A stretch of 64,000 bases of DNA from Alnus glutinosa (Eukaryota; Streptophyta; Magnoliopsida; Fagales; Betulaceae). The stretch is taken from NCBI RefSeq assembly GCF_958979055.1, contig NC_084886.1:3925001-3989000 (forward strand), given 5' to 3'. The position numbers and the translations under genes are program-made. The notes under the pieces were generated by a model. The model saw only the letters and a list, made by a program, of their open reading frames with translations, ran no database searches and had not been told where the DNA came from. Shown here in pieces: positions 44,701 to 56,590 of this stretch (the first letter of the stretch is position 1; every line of letters starts with the position of its first letter).

Positions 44701-46914
44701 TTCTCCATTTGTTGGACACATCAATCCTTTCACACTGCTAAAAGTATCGGTAAGTAGCTCTTAAAAAAGAATTGCATCACGAGTTTACTTATAAAGCAAT
44801 ACTCTTGAGCATCACCAGTGGCTGATGTTCTCACATGAAAGAAATCATGCATTATTGTTAATAGAATATCCTGAAGTGGTCAGCAAAACGCACACAAGTG
44901 CCTGAATGCAAGTGGCTTTGTCATGTTTGGTTAATTCTTTTCTTCTGGTGATTGAGACTCGATTACTGAGATGAGATGTGGTACTGAATCTGAGTTAAAT
45001 ATCCCTTGATTTAATTTGAATTCAACCATTTATGAATGTATTCATCTGTTCAGCTAATTAAGCCAGGGAATATTGGGTCAGTGCAAACTCTAGGCATGCC
45101 AAACAGTGCAACTGTGTTGGCTCATTCAAATTTCTTCTTCTTTTCATTTTACACAGTTTTTTTTTTTAAAAAAAAAAAAAAAAAAATAGTTTTGACACTT
45201 TTTAAACCCAGACACCAGCTGAGACTTCCCAAACTTGGTTCTAGGCATGTGCAGAGATGTGGCTTTTGACTAGCTGAATTGGTTGAAAATTTGGAGAGGC
45301 CATAGGTGATACCTGACAACAGCAATAGCACTGACACCTGGGAAGTGAGAAAGACTGGAAGAGATTGGGGGGGGGGGGGGAATTAAGTTCTGATCTTTGT
45401 CTTAAGGGTGTTCTGAGATAAAAGATTGTAGAGATTATACACAAGCAGTCAGCTTTCAGCAAAGATATTCTGCAGTATGTGATGGATCTTAGTTATTGAT
45501 CAGTAATCACTTGATATGCGAGTATCATAGTGGTTCGAATAATGATGTTTATGTTGGAGGCAGACTATGGCTAAGGCAAATGGTTAAAGCACATCCTATG
45601 AACATGAAGCTTAAGAGAGTATGTAGGTGGATCAATTAGCTTAAGAGAGAAATTTTTAGATTCTTTGCTAATAGTATAGTTGGCAATGTTCATGCTTTAT
45701 GGACAGAAAGCATTTCCAATAGACATCTTACCAGTGACAACAAAAGAGCAGATTGATCTTTTAAATTGATACTAGTTTATATTTGGTTGCATGCGCTGTT
45801 GAGAAAAAAGTAGATTTTGTATCTTCCTTTCATCGTTTCAATCACAGAATCTTATATTGTCTTTCTATTATATGTGATCTCTTATGGCTACTTAGCAAAA
45901 AAATTCTTATGGCTAATGGAGAATGCTGGTCATCATCAGCATATAAACCATAATCTGAATTTTCTAGTGATGGCAACTTGCTTAAATCACACTGCTCCTA
46001 GTCTCAGTTGAGATAGTTTTCACGGTACTGATTCTGCCGAAACAATCAAGCATTTATTCCCTCTCTTTTCTCATAGGAGGCTTGGCTTTTGCTCGACTTG
46101 CAAACGGTTCAAAGCATTCCCAATGGGCATTTTACTGGTAACATCAAAATAGAGGATCAAGATTTTAAATTGACACTAGTTTTATATTTTGGTTGGGTGC
46201 ACTATTGAGGAAAAAAGTAGATTTTGTATCTTCCTTTTGTCGTTTCATCACAGAATTTTATCGCGACTTGAGAAAAGATTTGTTATGGCTAATGGAGAAT
46301 GCTGGTCATCATCATCTGAGCCATAATCTAAATCTTCTAGTCATCGCAGCTTGCTGAAATCACGGTGCTCCAAATCTTAGTTGGGATAGTTTTCACGGTT
46401 CTGATTCTGCTGAAATAAGCAAAAGCATATATTCCCTTTCTTTTCTCTTAGGGGGCCTTGCTTTTGCTCAACTTGAAAATAGTTCAATTATTGATTCCAA
46501 AAAGAAAAATCTGACCTAACTACAAAAATCAACACTATTTTCCAGACAGCTTCCATCAGATTGTTCTAACTTTATGTGCACGTTTGGCCCAACACTGGCA
46601 GTGTTTTGGCATATTACCTGTACTGTATGTGTTATGCTTTGAGTTGAGAGTGAAAGATCCAAACGTCCAAGTTGAATTTCTTGTAATTAGCTGATGCAAC
46701 TAGTGTAAATGCATGGCAGATATTTAGTGAATTCTTGCACAAGGACTATGGAGGGCCCGGGACATTATTGGTGGAGCCTTTCACAAATATGTTGGTTGCT
46801 ATCAAGGACAAAAAATTACCTGGAGCACCTTTTGCTGCAAGGGCAGCCCTGTTATGGGCTCAAAACTATGTCGATCAGGATTGGGAAGTTTGGAACTCTA
46901 AACTAACAATGTGA
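41738..46914 (+). CDS. PRIN2: PLASTID REDOX INSENSITIVE 2-like chloroplast protein
   Basis: Three exons (41738-41974, 42074-42172, 46720-46914) join in phase to about 176 residues. The N-terminal 80 residues are rich in Ser, Pro, Leu and Arg with almost no acids, as in chloroplast transit peptides. The mature part carries the family landmarks YPNPIPEFAEAETQKFR, DEVIDVCAEIFSEFL and YGGPGTLLVEPF, then ALLWAQNYVDQDWEVW near the C-terminus. PRIN2 acts with plastid-encoded RNA polymerase in redox and retrograde signalling. The start is taken at 41738; the ATG six bases on (41744, better context) is equally possible. Intron 2 is 4.5 kb and carries several repeats. Only one cysteine (in DVCAE) is visible in the mature part. 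Confidence 0.85.
42452..43119. mobile_element. Long-TIR element with GC-rich core in PRIN2 intron 2
   Basis: The left end (GTTTTTGCCCTCCAATGAAA, then ATTGACACCTCA and GGAAAAATAA..TTTGCAAAAC) matches the reverse complement of the right end (GTTTTATGCCCACCAATAAG, then ATTGACACATCA and AGAAAAATAA..TTTGCAAAAC) over roughly 80 bp. The core (about 42630-42960) is strongly GC-rich with GGGGGTGGC/GCCACCCCC inverted words. No transposase is visible. Long arms suggest a Mutator-like non-autonomous element. The element boundaries are approximate. Confidence 0.65.
43813..43976. repeat. Foldback element in PRIN2 intron 2
   Basis: The left arm has CTTTGGATTCTG..CATTCTTCTATCATTT. The right arm reversed has CTTTGGTCCTTTTATCATTC, and both continue to CTGTCAAT/TTGTCAAT. 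A T-rich loop separates them. It is a degenerate MITE. Confidence 0.45.
44150..44425. repeat. CTCGAGC/GAGTGGCGCTC motif repeat
   Basis: Variants of GCTTGAGC, GCTCGAGCACC, GAGTGGCGCTCAA and CGAGTGGCGCTCGA recur about every 40-60 bp in both orientations. The stretch is GC-rich against its AT-rich flanks. It looks like a degenerate short-period repeat or part of a dispersed plant repeat. No protein domain is visible. Confidence 0.5.
45700..46490. repeat. About 405-bp tandem duplication in PRIN2 intron 2
   Basis: Copy one (about 45706-46110) and copy two (about 46113-46485) share, in order, a TTTTAAATTGA-ACTAGTTT word, GAAAAAAGTAGATTTTGTAT, AATGGAGAATGCTGGTCATC, GATAGTTTTCACGG-CTGATTCTGC and TTTGCTC-ACTTG. 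They are diverged, so the duplication is old. No coding potential was recognised in either copy. Confidence 0.75.
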
Positions 46915-47253
46915 TTCCTTTTCATAATTTGTATTATTAGGCAAGTTTAAATCTCATGGTGTATTTAAACTGCTGATTCATTTGTCATGAAGCCAAAGGA
47001 AAATGCGGTGGCAAGATCTGTGTATTCATCACTATATATTACTGGCAATACAATGTAAGATTCATTGCTCCTTTTGTAGCTACAAGAAAATGGTTTGAAT
47101 TTGTTGTACCTCCATGGATTTAGTGAATCTATTTGCACACCTTGGAGTCCGACCATGTAGGATATCAGGGAATGAAAGTGTCAGTCCCATTACCTTATGA
47201 ACACACTGCACGTTACAGTTGAATGCCGGAAAGTACGAAACTAATTCTTCCGA
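46915..47253. other. Convergent 3' regions of PRIN2-like and PADRE genes
   Basis: The plus-strand PRIN2-like stop and the minus-strand PADRE stop are 339 bp apart. The tract should hold both 3' UTRs; no further element is recognised. Confidence 0.5.
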
Positions 47254-47772
47254 TCAGCTTCCAGCCTCAGAGATGCTCTGTAATGAGGGGCGCCAAGATT
47301 TTGACCTCATTGCAGCAGCAGAGTTCATTGATGGTGTCCTTGCTCGTTGTCTTTCATGTTTCATCACCTGAAATTTTTGGCGAGGTTGTAGGTTAAGTAC
47401 TACTCATGAATGAGAAAAGAATACTTTTCAAATCAAAGAAGAAGACTTTTTTCTGTTTATCTCTCTCTCTCTCTGTGTCTCTCATTCAGTTCCCATATCT
47501 TCTCCCTCAGCTAATTTATTTGGTTTGAAATCACGAAACCAAGTGAAATGGAGTTTGACCGTTGGTTATACTAAAATAACTTTGATAGTTGAGTGCTTAA
47601 ATTAATCGGGGTTCTGTGTGTGTTTTTCGACTAGAGGGATCAGATGCTCGTGTTCTGTTTGAAGACATAGACAGCTCGAATAAGCACAAATAAATAATTC
47701 AAGCGGCATGGTTGTAGATTACTGCCGGCCAGTTCACTATCTCAGAGATTGTCGCAGTATTAAAAACCTTCA

Positions 47773-47816
<44 letters not shown>

Positions 47817-48408
47817 CGCACAGCTAATAAAACTTGGATGATATGATAATGGCTTACTGATGAATACCTGGCATGTCTTATCCTTTTCAGAACTCCCTTC
47901 TGCCTCACAACCTGAACTCCGCTTCTCCGGCAGCACTGTCTGTGGCTTCTCAGATGATTCTGGCTGCTGCTTCGTTTTGGCGTTCTTTCTTGCCCGATAG
48001 ACCTTCATAACCTCTACAATCACCAGAAACAAACATGTAAATTAAGCGACTTCCAATCAAGACTAATTAATCAAAACGAGTTCATGGTCATGAAGGAATT
48101 AAACACAGGCGGCGTATATTATATATACATATATATATACTACCTTGAGTAGTTACGAGGCGGTAAGCATGACCAAGAGTAAGAGTATCACTCGGCCGGA
48201 GAAGCTTAACGCGGGTGAACCGCACGGTCTTCTGCTCCTGCTGGTTCTCTTCCTCAGGCATCGGCAACGGGATAATCAAAGAAACATAGTGACCCGGATT
48301 CATTTTCATCACCTCACTTGCGCTTACTGACCAGTACAGCCTCTCTATCTTCCCACTTGGGTGCTGTATAACCAGGGCTGCGGCATCAATGGCCTGGCAA
48401 TTACCCAT
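47254..48408 (-). CDS. PADRE (DUF4228) domain protein
   Basis: Three exons (48408-48144, 48013-47868, 47367-47254) join in phase to 174 residues. The N-terminus MGNCQAIDAAALVIQHPSGK is typical of the family. Gly2 fits N-myristoylation and Cys4 fits palmitoylation, so membrane attachment is likely. IERLYWSVSASEVMKMNPGH and LLRPSDTLTLGHAYRLVTTQ complete the PADRE region. The C-terminus ends RSKSWRPSLQSISEAGS, a conserved tail of many members. PADRE genes often respond to pathogens, but the biochemical role is unknown. Exon 1 is preceded by a CT microsatellite in the leader. An A tract of about 34 bases lies in intron 2 (47779-47812). No damage is seen. Confidence 0.9.
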
Positions 48409-48409
48409 G

Positions 48410-48750
48410 TCTCTCTCTCTCTCTCTCTCTCTCTCTAGAGGATGAAGAGAATTGAAAGATAAGGGAGAAGAAGGGAAGGGGAAGGAGGTGGAGCAAGCAG
48501 CAGTCTCTTTCTATACAGCTCCCCAAGTACCCCAACAGATATAGTAAAAACGGGTCTTTCTCAGCTGGCCGTCCCCAACCAACCCATGCTTACGAAATAT
48601 CAAATTTGACATTAAACGGCATGATATAAATTATATAATATTAATAATAATTACGGCCACTTTGGATTAATAAATAGTGTTTTCTAGTAATATGTGGATC
48701 AACCAGCGGGCACCGGCACGGCCAAAGCGGGTGTGATTGCCACGTGGAAA
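48410..48750 (-). promoter_or_regulatory. PADRE gene leader and promoter region
   Basis: A (CT)n microsatellite at 48411-48436 directly precedes the ATG (GA on the coding strand). A G-box CACGTG at 48741-48746, in GCCACGTGG context, lies about 335 bp upstream. No clear TATA box was found. The regulatory role is inferred. Confidence 0.45.
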
Positions 48751-48948
48751 AATGTGAGAAGGTGGGAAATTGGACGTACCTGCTCGGCGGTGTCGACGGG
48801 GTCAAGCTTTGGACTTTGGGAAAGACAACGGTTTTCAGAAGCTTTTAACAATGCCCCATATTATAAAATAAGGTTTTTGCCAATCCAAACCAAGGCGTGC
48901 GTGCGCGCGCTCGTGGGATTATTCTCCTCCCAAATTATTTGGTGAATT

Positions 48949-49080
48949 TGAACGAGTAATTATAAAAAATTATTTATAAAATTAATCTGATTGAATAAAT
49001 AATTAGATAATAATTTTTATTTGGTCAAGTAAATTTTATAAATAATTTTTTATAATTATTCTCTACAATTTTTTAAATTC
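48949..49080. repeat. AT-rich foldback element
   Basis: GAGTAATTATAAAAAATTAT on the left pairs with ATAATTTTTTATAATTATTC on the right, continued by TTATAAAATTAATCTGATTG and its counterpart around 49022-49040. The outer words GAATTTGAA and TTTAAATTC also mirror each other. This is a MITE-like hairpin. Confidence 0.65.
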
Positions 49081-49529
49081 AAATAACACGTACGTGTGTA
49101 CGTGCTTACTCGACTGCAAATATGATTCTTTTGAGTGGACGAGGACAGTGGACCACCTTATCCGCGTTTGACACGCAGCTTTTGTACTTGGCTTATCTCC
49201 ATACTGCTACTCTTTAAATGTTCCAACAGTTCCATCTGGTTTCCTTAACTTGTTTAAGAAAGTTTGTTTAGGTTGTTTTGCCGTAAGTCTTTTTATAAAT
49301 TGAAATGTTATATATTACCTTTTTTATTTTTATTATTATTTTTTCAACTATAGTGATGTTGGCAGTTTTAACTAGTTTCTAGATTATTTTTTTTTAATTT
49401 TTTTTTTTTACAATTATGAATACAAAGGTTAGTTGAGACTGTTACATTAATATTGCAAGATGATTATAGAATAAAAGTATAGTTTATAACATCACTCTTT
49501 TTTTTAATTGACATCATAATTCATGGATA

Positions 49530-49690
49530 GAGATTTTCAGCGATTTTATTATCCGAATTACTACGAATAACAAATATGAGAGAGTTCTTATAAAATTTAC
49601 TTTTACAAACAAGTCTTTAGCAGTCAGTCCTTCTGCTGAGGCAGGAGGGCCTTATAGGGGCTATCTCATATTTGTTGTCCCAATTTTGAA
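49530..49690. repeat. Foldback element related to 24430-24635
   Basis: The left arm carries ACAAATATGAGAGAGTTCTT and TAAAATTTACTT. The right arm carries CTATCTCATATTTGTTGTCC. The words and their order resemble the element at 24430-24635, which suggests one family. Confidence 0.5.
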
Positions 49691-49949
49691 GGTATCAAAT
49701 ATAATTCATAAATGATATAACAATTAGTTGTCAATTTAATTAATTAGTTGTTAAGTTGTTAATTATACACTCTTAATTATTTTACCAACTGTGTACTACC
49801 ACATCAGTTTGTAAGAGAACTGTAATACCCTAAGCATTTTTGTACATTTTTTAGTATAAATTTCTTACAAATTAAGTTTGCGTTGCACATATTACGTTAA
49901 TTACTAAATAATTCAATTTGATTGTACCCACACATTTGGCCACACCCAA

Positions 49950-49984
<35 letters not shown>

Positions 49985-51015
49985 TTAAATACCATAACTC
50001 AATGGATTTCTAATTTCTCTACAATTTATGTTGTAGTCTATTATTGGGAACAAAATGTGGCAATCAATGATCTAGGACCCGTACGTTTCAAATTTTATTA
50101 TATTTGAAATTATTTAATCAATAAACTTAGTGGCAAGGCAAAGAAAGCGCCCACCGTCCGTCTACTTGCGGAATAATAAACACTAGTGTGCACAACTTTT
50201 GGAGAAGAGAAAGCTTCCAAGTCCAATGCAATTTAAGTAAACTCAAAGTGACGTCTTAGAAAATAATTACCATTTTCTAATTGGATGCTTTTATAGTTTT
50301 ATATATTATAAGCAACATTAGGGTTAGCTCAGCACAAAAAGAAAAGAAAAGAAAAACCCATTAGGGTTAGGCTTCTTCTCATTAAAACATTTTTCTTTGT
50401 TCGTAGCACCAGCCGGACCGTTAACTAGTTTATATCATCTTACGAGAGTAGCTTATGGCGTAAGTTTTGTGGAAAGCGATGCTGACTAAATCATTACAAC
50501 ATTTTTGTAATTAAATAATTACTAAGCAATAATTCGCTTTAAAAAAAGAAGAAATAAATAAAAAAAGTACTAGTGTCTAGTGTTTGCTCGTTTAACAGTT
50601 TCAAAACCCGTAGAATTTTAAAATATAGTTAATGAAAATACATTTTTTAAATGAAATCAAGTGTTTAATAAAATTGTAATTCTGTCTTTTAAATCGTGCA
50701 TTTTTATAAATATATACAAAATAATCCCATCTTTTTTATGTTTATTAGTTTTGTAATGAAAAGTATTGAGTTTTGTGACCTCTCCAACTATTACCCCGTC
50801 GGGTAAGATTTTATTGGTTCAAGCACTTGTTGAGAAGAAATTGATTTGGTTTAGAGTTGTTCATGTTTTTACCGATCAGAAATTTTTTGATTCATTCCAA
50901 TTAAGCTTAATTCCTTCCTCTTAATCTCAAAGTTTTTCTCAAATACAAGGTTGTCAGACATCGATTATAGAAGCGTGATCTCCTTCATAGCACGGCATGT
51001 AGAGTTCTTTCTTGA

Positions 51016-51257
51016 TTAATTAGGACATATTTGGATAACACTTGTTTTTTATTATATTTTATTATTTTTCAAAAACATGTTTGGGTTGTTTTTTTTTAAT
51101 TAAAAATTATACTCAAGTTTTATCCAATTCTTTTTTCTAATTTTGTCAAACCATTTCAACATAATTTCAAAAAATACATTTTTTTTGTTATTCACAAATT
51201 CGAATATAATAAAAAATAATACAAAAATCTCGCATACCCAAATGAGTCCTTAATTAG
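51016..51257 (+). repeat. MITE-like element sharing ends with 19560-19701
   Basis: The left end TTAGGACATATTTGGATAAC mirrors the right end, which in reverse complement reads TTAAGGACTCATTTGGGTAT. The interior has AAAACATGTTTGGG and a T/A-rich middle, as in the 19.6-kb copy. Confidence 0.55.
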
Positions 51258-52279
51258 CCAATTAATCAGTAATTTTCATCCCTTTGTCTGTTGCTCAGAA
51301 ATATAAATTATTCTATTTTTTATTTAAAAACATGTTTTTCAACCTGCAAAATTACTCACCCACTCCGGTGGAAGTGTCGGTTGAGAGGCCCAGATCATGG
51401 AACAAAAAACGTGGAAATTCAGGAGATGGTTGAATTGAGAGAGAAGTGGTAGGCTTTTGAAGATCTTTGACTCCTGCAAATCTGGTTTAACTAGACTTGT
51501 TTAGAATCCCAAGGCTTGAAAATTTCCTTGCAAGATTTCACACGTGTAAAACATCTCTCTGATTAATGTCAGTCAATGTAAGCCACGTGAGATGTTTGGG
51601 ATCATTGGTTTGTGTATTAAATGATGAATGGACTGTTTCTTGCTCAACCATGACTCATGTAGGGGACTACAGGCTTCAATATTTATATGTAAAAGACCTT
51701 AGCCTCTTCTTAGTCTTCTACCTATGGATGTGGCAGCCATTGATTTCTAATATTTTGTAATATTTTGACTGCTTTAAATATAGAAATTGATGGAATTCAA
51801 AGTTTTCAAACCCTATTTGTATTAAAAAAAAAAAAAAAAAACAAAAAAAGTGTATGGTGTTCATAATAATTTGCTGCTTGTGGGGGCAGAAAATTTTGGT
51901 CCTGTGTGTCTGTACCTTGGCTTCCAAAACATTCTAATTTTTAATTAAAATCTTTCCTAGCAAACATCGAGTCTAAGGGGTTAGCTCAATTGTTAGTGGG
52001 GCTATTGTTCTTGATGTAAAGGACATGATGTAAAGTTGCTTTCTCCACATTCCTCCCCCATAATGCAGAATACAAACTTTAATTGCCTATTAATAGATTA
52101 ATCAATTTAAGAGTGTCATAGATCCTAGAGACAATGGAGGGAAAAAAGATAATTAAAAAGAGAGAAAGAAACAAACTGCTGTCAGTTAGGAACATTCATG
52201 TACTGTACAATGCAGTAGGCTTCTAATCAAATCTTTTTTCTTTTTTAGAATTGTTAGGCAAGAGTTACAACCCTATTTG

Positions 52280-52612
52280 TAAGTTTTTGTTTGGTTTAAC
52301 GGTTTTAAAATGTGAAGTTTGAAAAAAATAGTAATTTCAAAATATAGTTAATAAAAACGTAATTAAGTGCTTGGTAAAATTTATAAAAGAGTGTTGTTTC
52401 CATGTTTTTAAATATGGTTAAGCCTTTAAAATCGTGTGTTTTTTAAAACGCACCATTTTATCTGTTACAAGAAAATATGAATTTTTTCACTTTTTCAAGC
52501 TACCATTTTTTTTCCCACCCTAAATGCTCTCCCAATAGGAGTAGTATTTTCTGTGATTTGTTTAAAAAACGCATTTGGCCTGAAAAGTTGCATAACCAAA
52601 CACACTCTTAAA
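52280..52612. repeat. Possible MITE with TGTTTGGTT ends
   Basis: TTTTTGTTTGGTTTAACGG on the left and AACCAAACACACTCTTAA on the right give short inverted ends. The interior (TTTTAAAATGTG.., TTAAAATCGTGTGTTTTTTA) resembles 50580-50720. Evidence is moderate only. Confidence 0.35.
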
Positions 52613-55053
52613 TTCTTAATCAATGTAAGATAGGGGTTCAAATTCATATAAGCCATTAGCCATGCACATAAGTTCTTAGATATTTGTGACAAACAATATC
52701 GTTAGGGGAACATGAACTATTTCATAGTTCAGATTAAATTTCATAATTTAACAGTGTATATGTTGCCTATGTTACCACATCATTTAAAATTTTTAAATAA
52801 CGTAGCATTGTGTACACCGTTAGATGCTGTAAAATCTAATTTGGATTATTAAGTGGTTCATATTCCATCATTAAGAACCTAGTCATCTTTGAGGTTTTAT
52901 GATCCATCATATGAACAGTCAGACGATGTTTCCATATTAAGTAATTTAAATATTATACTAATAAAGATATAGAATTAATTACGTTTATATTGTGGGTTAA
53001 TCAAATCAAAACTTTAAAATAACATATATGAGCAGAAGATTCCCGAGATGGAGGGAGGAAGCTCACAACACTTTTGGAGAGAGAATTTTGAGAGGAGTGG
53101 GAAAGACAAAGAAAGCTTGGAGCTTGTTGATGGGGAACGAATGGAGGGTGGCGGCCTTTTCGGAGCGATTTTCACGGTCAAGATTCGCATGCTCACGATA
53201 TGGGTGAAGCCTGATTTTCTCACCTGTTGTCTAATCTAGATTTTAGCTTCTCATTCTTCGTGATAGTCTCGTGTCGGGTTCGGGTCGTTCTATGTTGAAG
53301 CATGAGTATAAGACTATATACGTTAACCTTAGCCCACTAATTTTGTGTTAAATTCATATATTGTAATAAAGCTGGTGTTAAATCAATTTCTAAAATATTC
53401 ATGGAGTCTACCCCATGCGCAGGCCCTGTCTGTCAATATATTTATGATTAAAGTGGTATGATCAATCGATGGTATATTCTCCCTACTAGCTAATGGAGCA
53501 CTTAATGGTCCTTAAATGGATAATGCAGCATCTGCATAGCATTTTAGCAAGTGGGATAGAACTTCTTTAGCTTAAAAAAAAGAATAAATCTTTAGCTACC
53601 ATGATGGAGATTTGTCCTAACAAATTAAGGGCTGCCATACATATCAGAACAATATGGAAGATGAGAGGCAAAGTTTATGAGTCACTACGCTATTTGACCA
53701 ATAATTAATGGAAACGATCTCCTTTATTTGATGAGATCTATACATACTTTCTCCTTTAGTATGACTATATTATATATATAATATGATCTATGAATCATGC
53801 CATAATGTCATATTGGCAACTTCCCAAAACATGATTGGGTCAAACACATCACACATGTGTGGGTGATCGGCTCGAGAAGTTTTTTTCAATTTCTGTAGAT
53901 GCATTTGAGCAGATAAAGATTGAATTGTGATGATTACTCAGTCAAAGGAGCCATTACTAATATATAGATTGCACCCAAGGACGGACCCAAGCCGTCTCTT
54001 GTAATGCCCCATTCTTCTTTAAGAGGAAAAAGTACAACAAACGATCAAGATAAATTGTTCCTATGACTGCAATATGCATGTTGTTGGGCGGTGGACTCGA
54101 TATCCGGTTTATTAAGAAGTAAGAACTACCGCACCGGATTCTCTCTTTTAACACGTCACTAATTATTCTCATAATTCTCGGATCGAGGCAATTGCACATA
54201 GGAGTCGTGGGATACAGAGAACATTGCAAATGAAAAGTCTTCAATGAAGGCGTAACACGTGACAGACGGTTACGTCAAATAAAAGACAGTAAATATCGAG
54301 TAAAATAAGACTTTCTTTCTTTTTTCTTTAAACAAAACTTTTGCTTTTCTTAAAATTTTTCTCTTTAATTCATACCGACTTAAAGTATCAAAATGATCAT
54401 CTGCTGACTCATTCTGACAAATTCTTTTGCTAAGCTCTTCTTTTGTGACACGTGTTCTACCGCGTCATATTTTACCAGGAATGCAAGTTTTACGTGTCCT
54501 TTTGCAGCAGTCTCGTCAATCTCTAACGTTAACTTTGCTCAAGAACAAATAGATAACTATGAGGTGACACAAGTAAGAGATATACAGATCGATAATTTGG
54601 ATTAGATAGAGGTAAATGAAGATTGATCTAAATTATTGCAAAAGGCGAGAGATAACATATGCCTGACACTTCTAGGAAACAAGTATGGAGACAATGCTTT
54701 TGTGGTGGTCGCCCTTGTGACCTATATGATTTTGGATTTACTCGCATAAAAGATGAGGCTGTCTAAAGTTTATGCAGACACACGTCTTCATAACAGCCTA
54801 ATTCATTGCTTTAACACAGACAATTAGATTAGGTGTCAATCATATAAAATTAGTGCTTTTTCTCAGTACAATTAATAGTGCTTAAAGCACTATAGTTTAT
54901 ACCTTGAATGGGTGCATAAATATGAACAATCAAGTAAAAATAGATTTGACAAAAACATTCCCCCAATTATCACGGACATTCATAAGATTTCCTTTTCTTT
55001 TTTTTTTTTAACAAATTCCATTCTTATTAAAAAAACGACATGATAAGCTGAAA

Positions 55054-55437
55054 TCAAAGCATAGAGACAACAAGTTCCCTATTTACAATATCATAGATCC
55101 AGGGAGAATTTCTTCCGTCCAGATTGTGTCTATATTTGCTCGTACTAGGCAATTCTGTTGCACAGTCGCTCACTATTTGGAGAGTATCTCCTTCTAGACA
55201 AATGTCAAAAAAACTCATCTCCTTAATAAAAATCACTACTTGGAGTGCCGGTCATGCCCCAGCTATTGTGGGGTCAGTTGTAGATGATGTGTGGTACTGC
55301 GAGCAGTCAAGACATATCCCTCACAATCTGGTACAATAATGTCCACACCTACTTGCGCCTTCTTTACATTTACAGCTGCATCCCAATTCACTTTGAATAT
55401 TTCACGGGCCGGTGCCTACCAAACTGTTAATTTGAAA
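55054..55437 (-). mobile_element. LINE RNase H remnant
   Basis: The minus strand translates, with breaks, to FKVNWDAAVNVKKAQVGV, VPDCEGYVLTARSTTHH, IKEMSFFDICLEGDTLQIVS. This is the order and spacing of the RNase H domain at the end of plant LINE polyproteins (KVNWDA..VG.G.I.RD..G..LAA..; ..LEGD...). Stops interrupt the frame, and no reverse transcriptase is nearby. Confidence 0.65.
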
Positions 55438-55689
55438 AGAAAGAAAAGAAGAAGGCTGGAGTGTTACAATGCGCCTCTATAAAAGATGAAAATTCAGAGA
55501 ACAAAAATTGTTAGTTGATATCCTAGATTTGAATTCGGTGTGCACATTAACATGGTTGTATAGGATTCATTTAATGTGGGCCGTAGATTACGTGAAAAAA
55601 AACTACTTGATTCCTCTTGTGCCGTCAGTTGAGAAAAAGGAGTGATTGTTGATCAAAACATATAATTGATCAAAAAAGCAAAAACGAAC

Positions 55690-56350
55690 AGTACTAGATT
55701 GATCATAAATAGTAATATCCTATATAAATATAAGATTGTAGTGTATAAGTAATAACATACTATATACTAAATAACTATAGTTTTTTTATTTTTATTTTTT
55801 TATTTTATTTTTTATAAGTAATAACTATAGTTAGTATACTAAATATTTAATATACTATCAACTAGTTACAACATATTTAACTATATCTTAATATGTTAGT
55901 GACTTATCTATAAAAAAAAAAAAATGTTAGTGACTTGGTGTATATTAGCTATACTATTAATTATATATATATATATATTTTAAAAAAACTATTTTAACCA
56001 GTCAGCAATAACATATTAAAAAGTTAACATAGTAATATAGTATATTAAATATATAGTTAATATACTAATATAACTAGTTAGTATGTTAGTGTACTAAATA
56101 GTTAATATATTATTAAGAATTAACTAGTATCGTAATATGTTAATATACTACATAACTAGTTAGTTAATATGTTAGTGAATATTAACAATAGTTAATTATA
56201 TACATATATGATAATTGGTTATTTATACTCATATTAAACTATTTAGTATACTAAATATGATCATATGTTATTGTAGTAAATAGTTAATATGAATATATCT
56301 ATGAATTTCTATTCCCTGCCCCTAAAACTATTTAGTATACTATTTGGTAA
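55690..56350. repeat. Low-complexity AT tract with TAGTATACTAAAT words
   Basis: About 650 bp is made up almost wholly of A and T. Words such as TAGTATACTAAAT, GTTAATATACTA and TAACTAGTTAGT recur irregularly and are often palindromic. It has no regular tandem period, so it is not a clear satellite. It may be a matrix-attachment-like or decayed repeat region. Confidence 0.45.
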
Positions 56351-56539
56351 TTGATTGAGGGTAAAATAGAAAAGTTCACATGAAAAAAACGCGTGGAATA
56401 CGTAAGACCATTTCTGTCAAAACAGACGGAAATCACTAACGGATTGACCACATTGAAAAATTTGAAAACCTCTTTAGGGCATATTGCAAATTTTTAAACA
56501 TAGTTTTGTATCCACGAATGAGTTATTCATTAAATAAGT

Positions 56540-56590
56540 CGAGCCGAACCTGTTTAAGATCAGCTATGTTCGTTTACAGCCCTAGACATA
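56540..56590 (-). repeat. hAT-like terminus (TAGGGCTGTAAACGAAC)
   Basis: In reverse complement the edge reads TAGGGCTGTAAACGAACATA followed by GGTTCGGCTCGACTTA. This type of sequence is common at ends of plant hAT-type non-autonomous elements; compare 25640-25875. Confidence 0.4.

Noticed and set aside
51960-51995. tRNA-like A box (GGTTAGCTCAATTGTTAG)
   Set aside because: No B box or tRNA fold follows at the right distance, so neither a tRNA nor a clear SINE is supported.
53048-53239. Short frame with EGGSSQHFWRENFERSGK near 53.1 kb
   Set aside because: Too short, no recognised domain, no splice context; no support for a gene.
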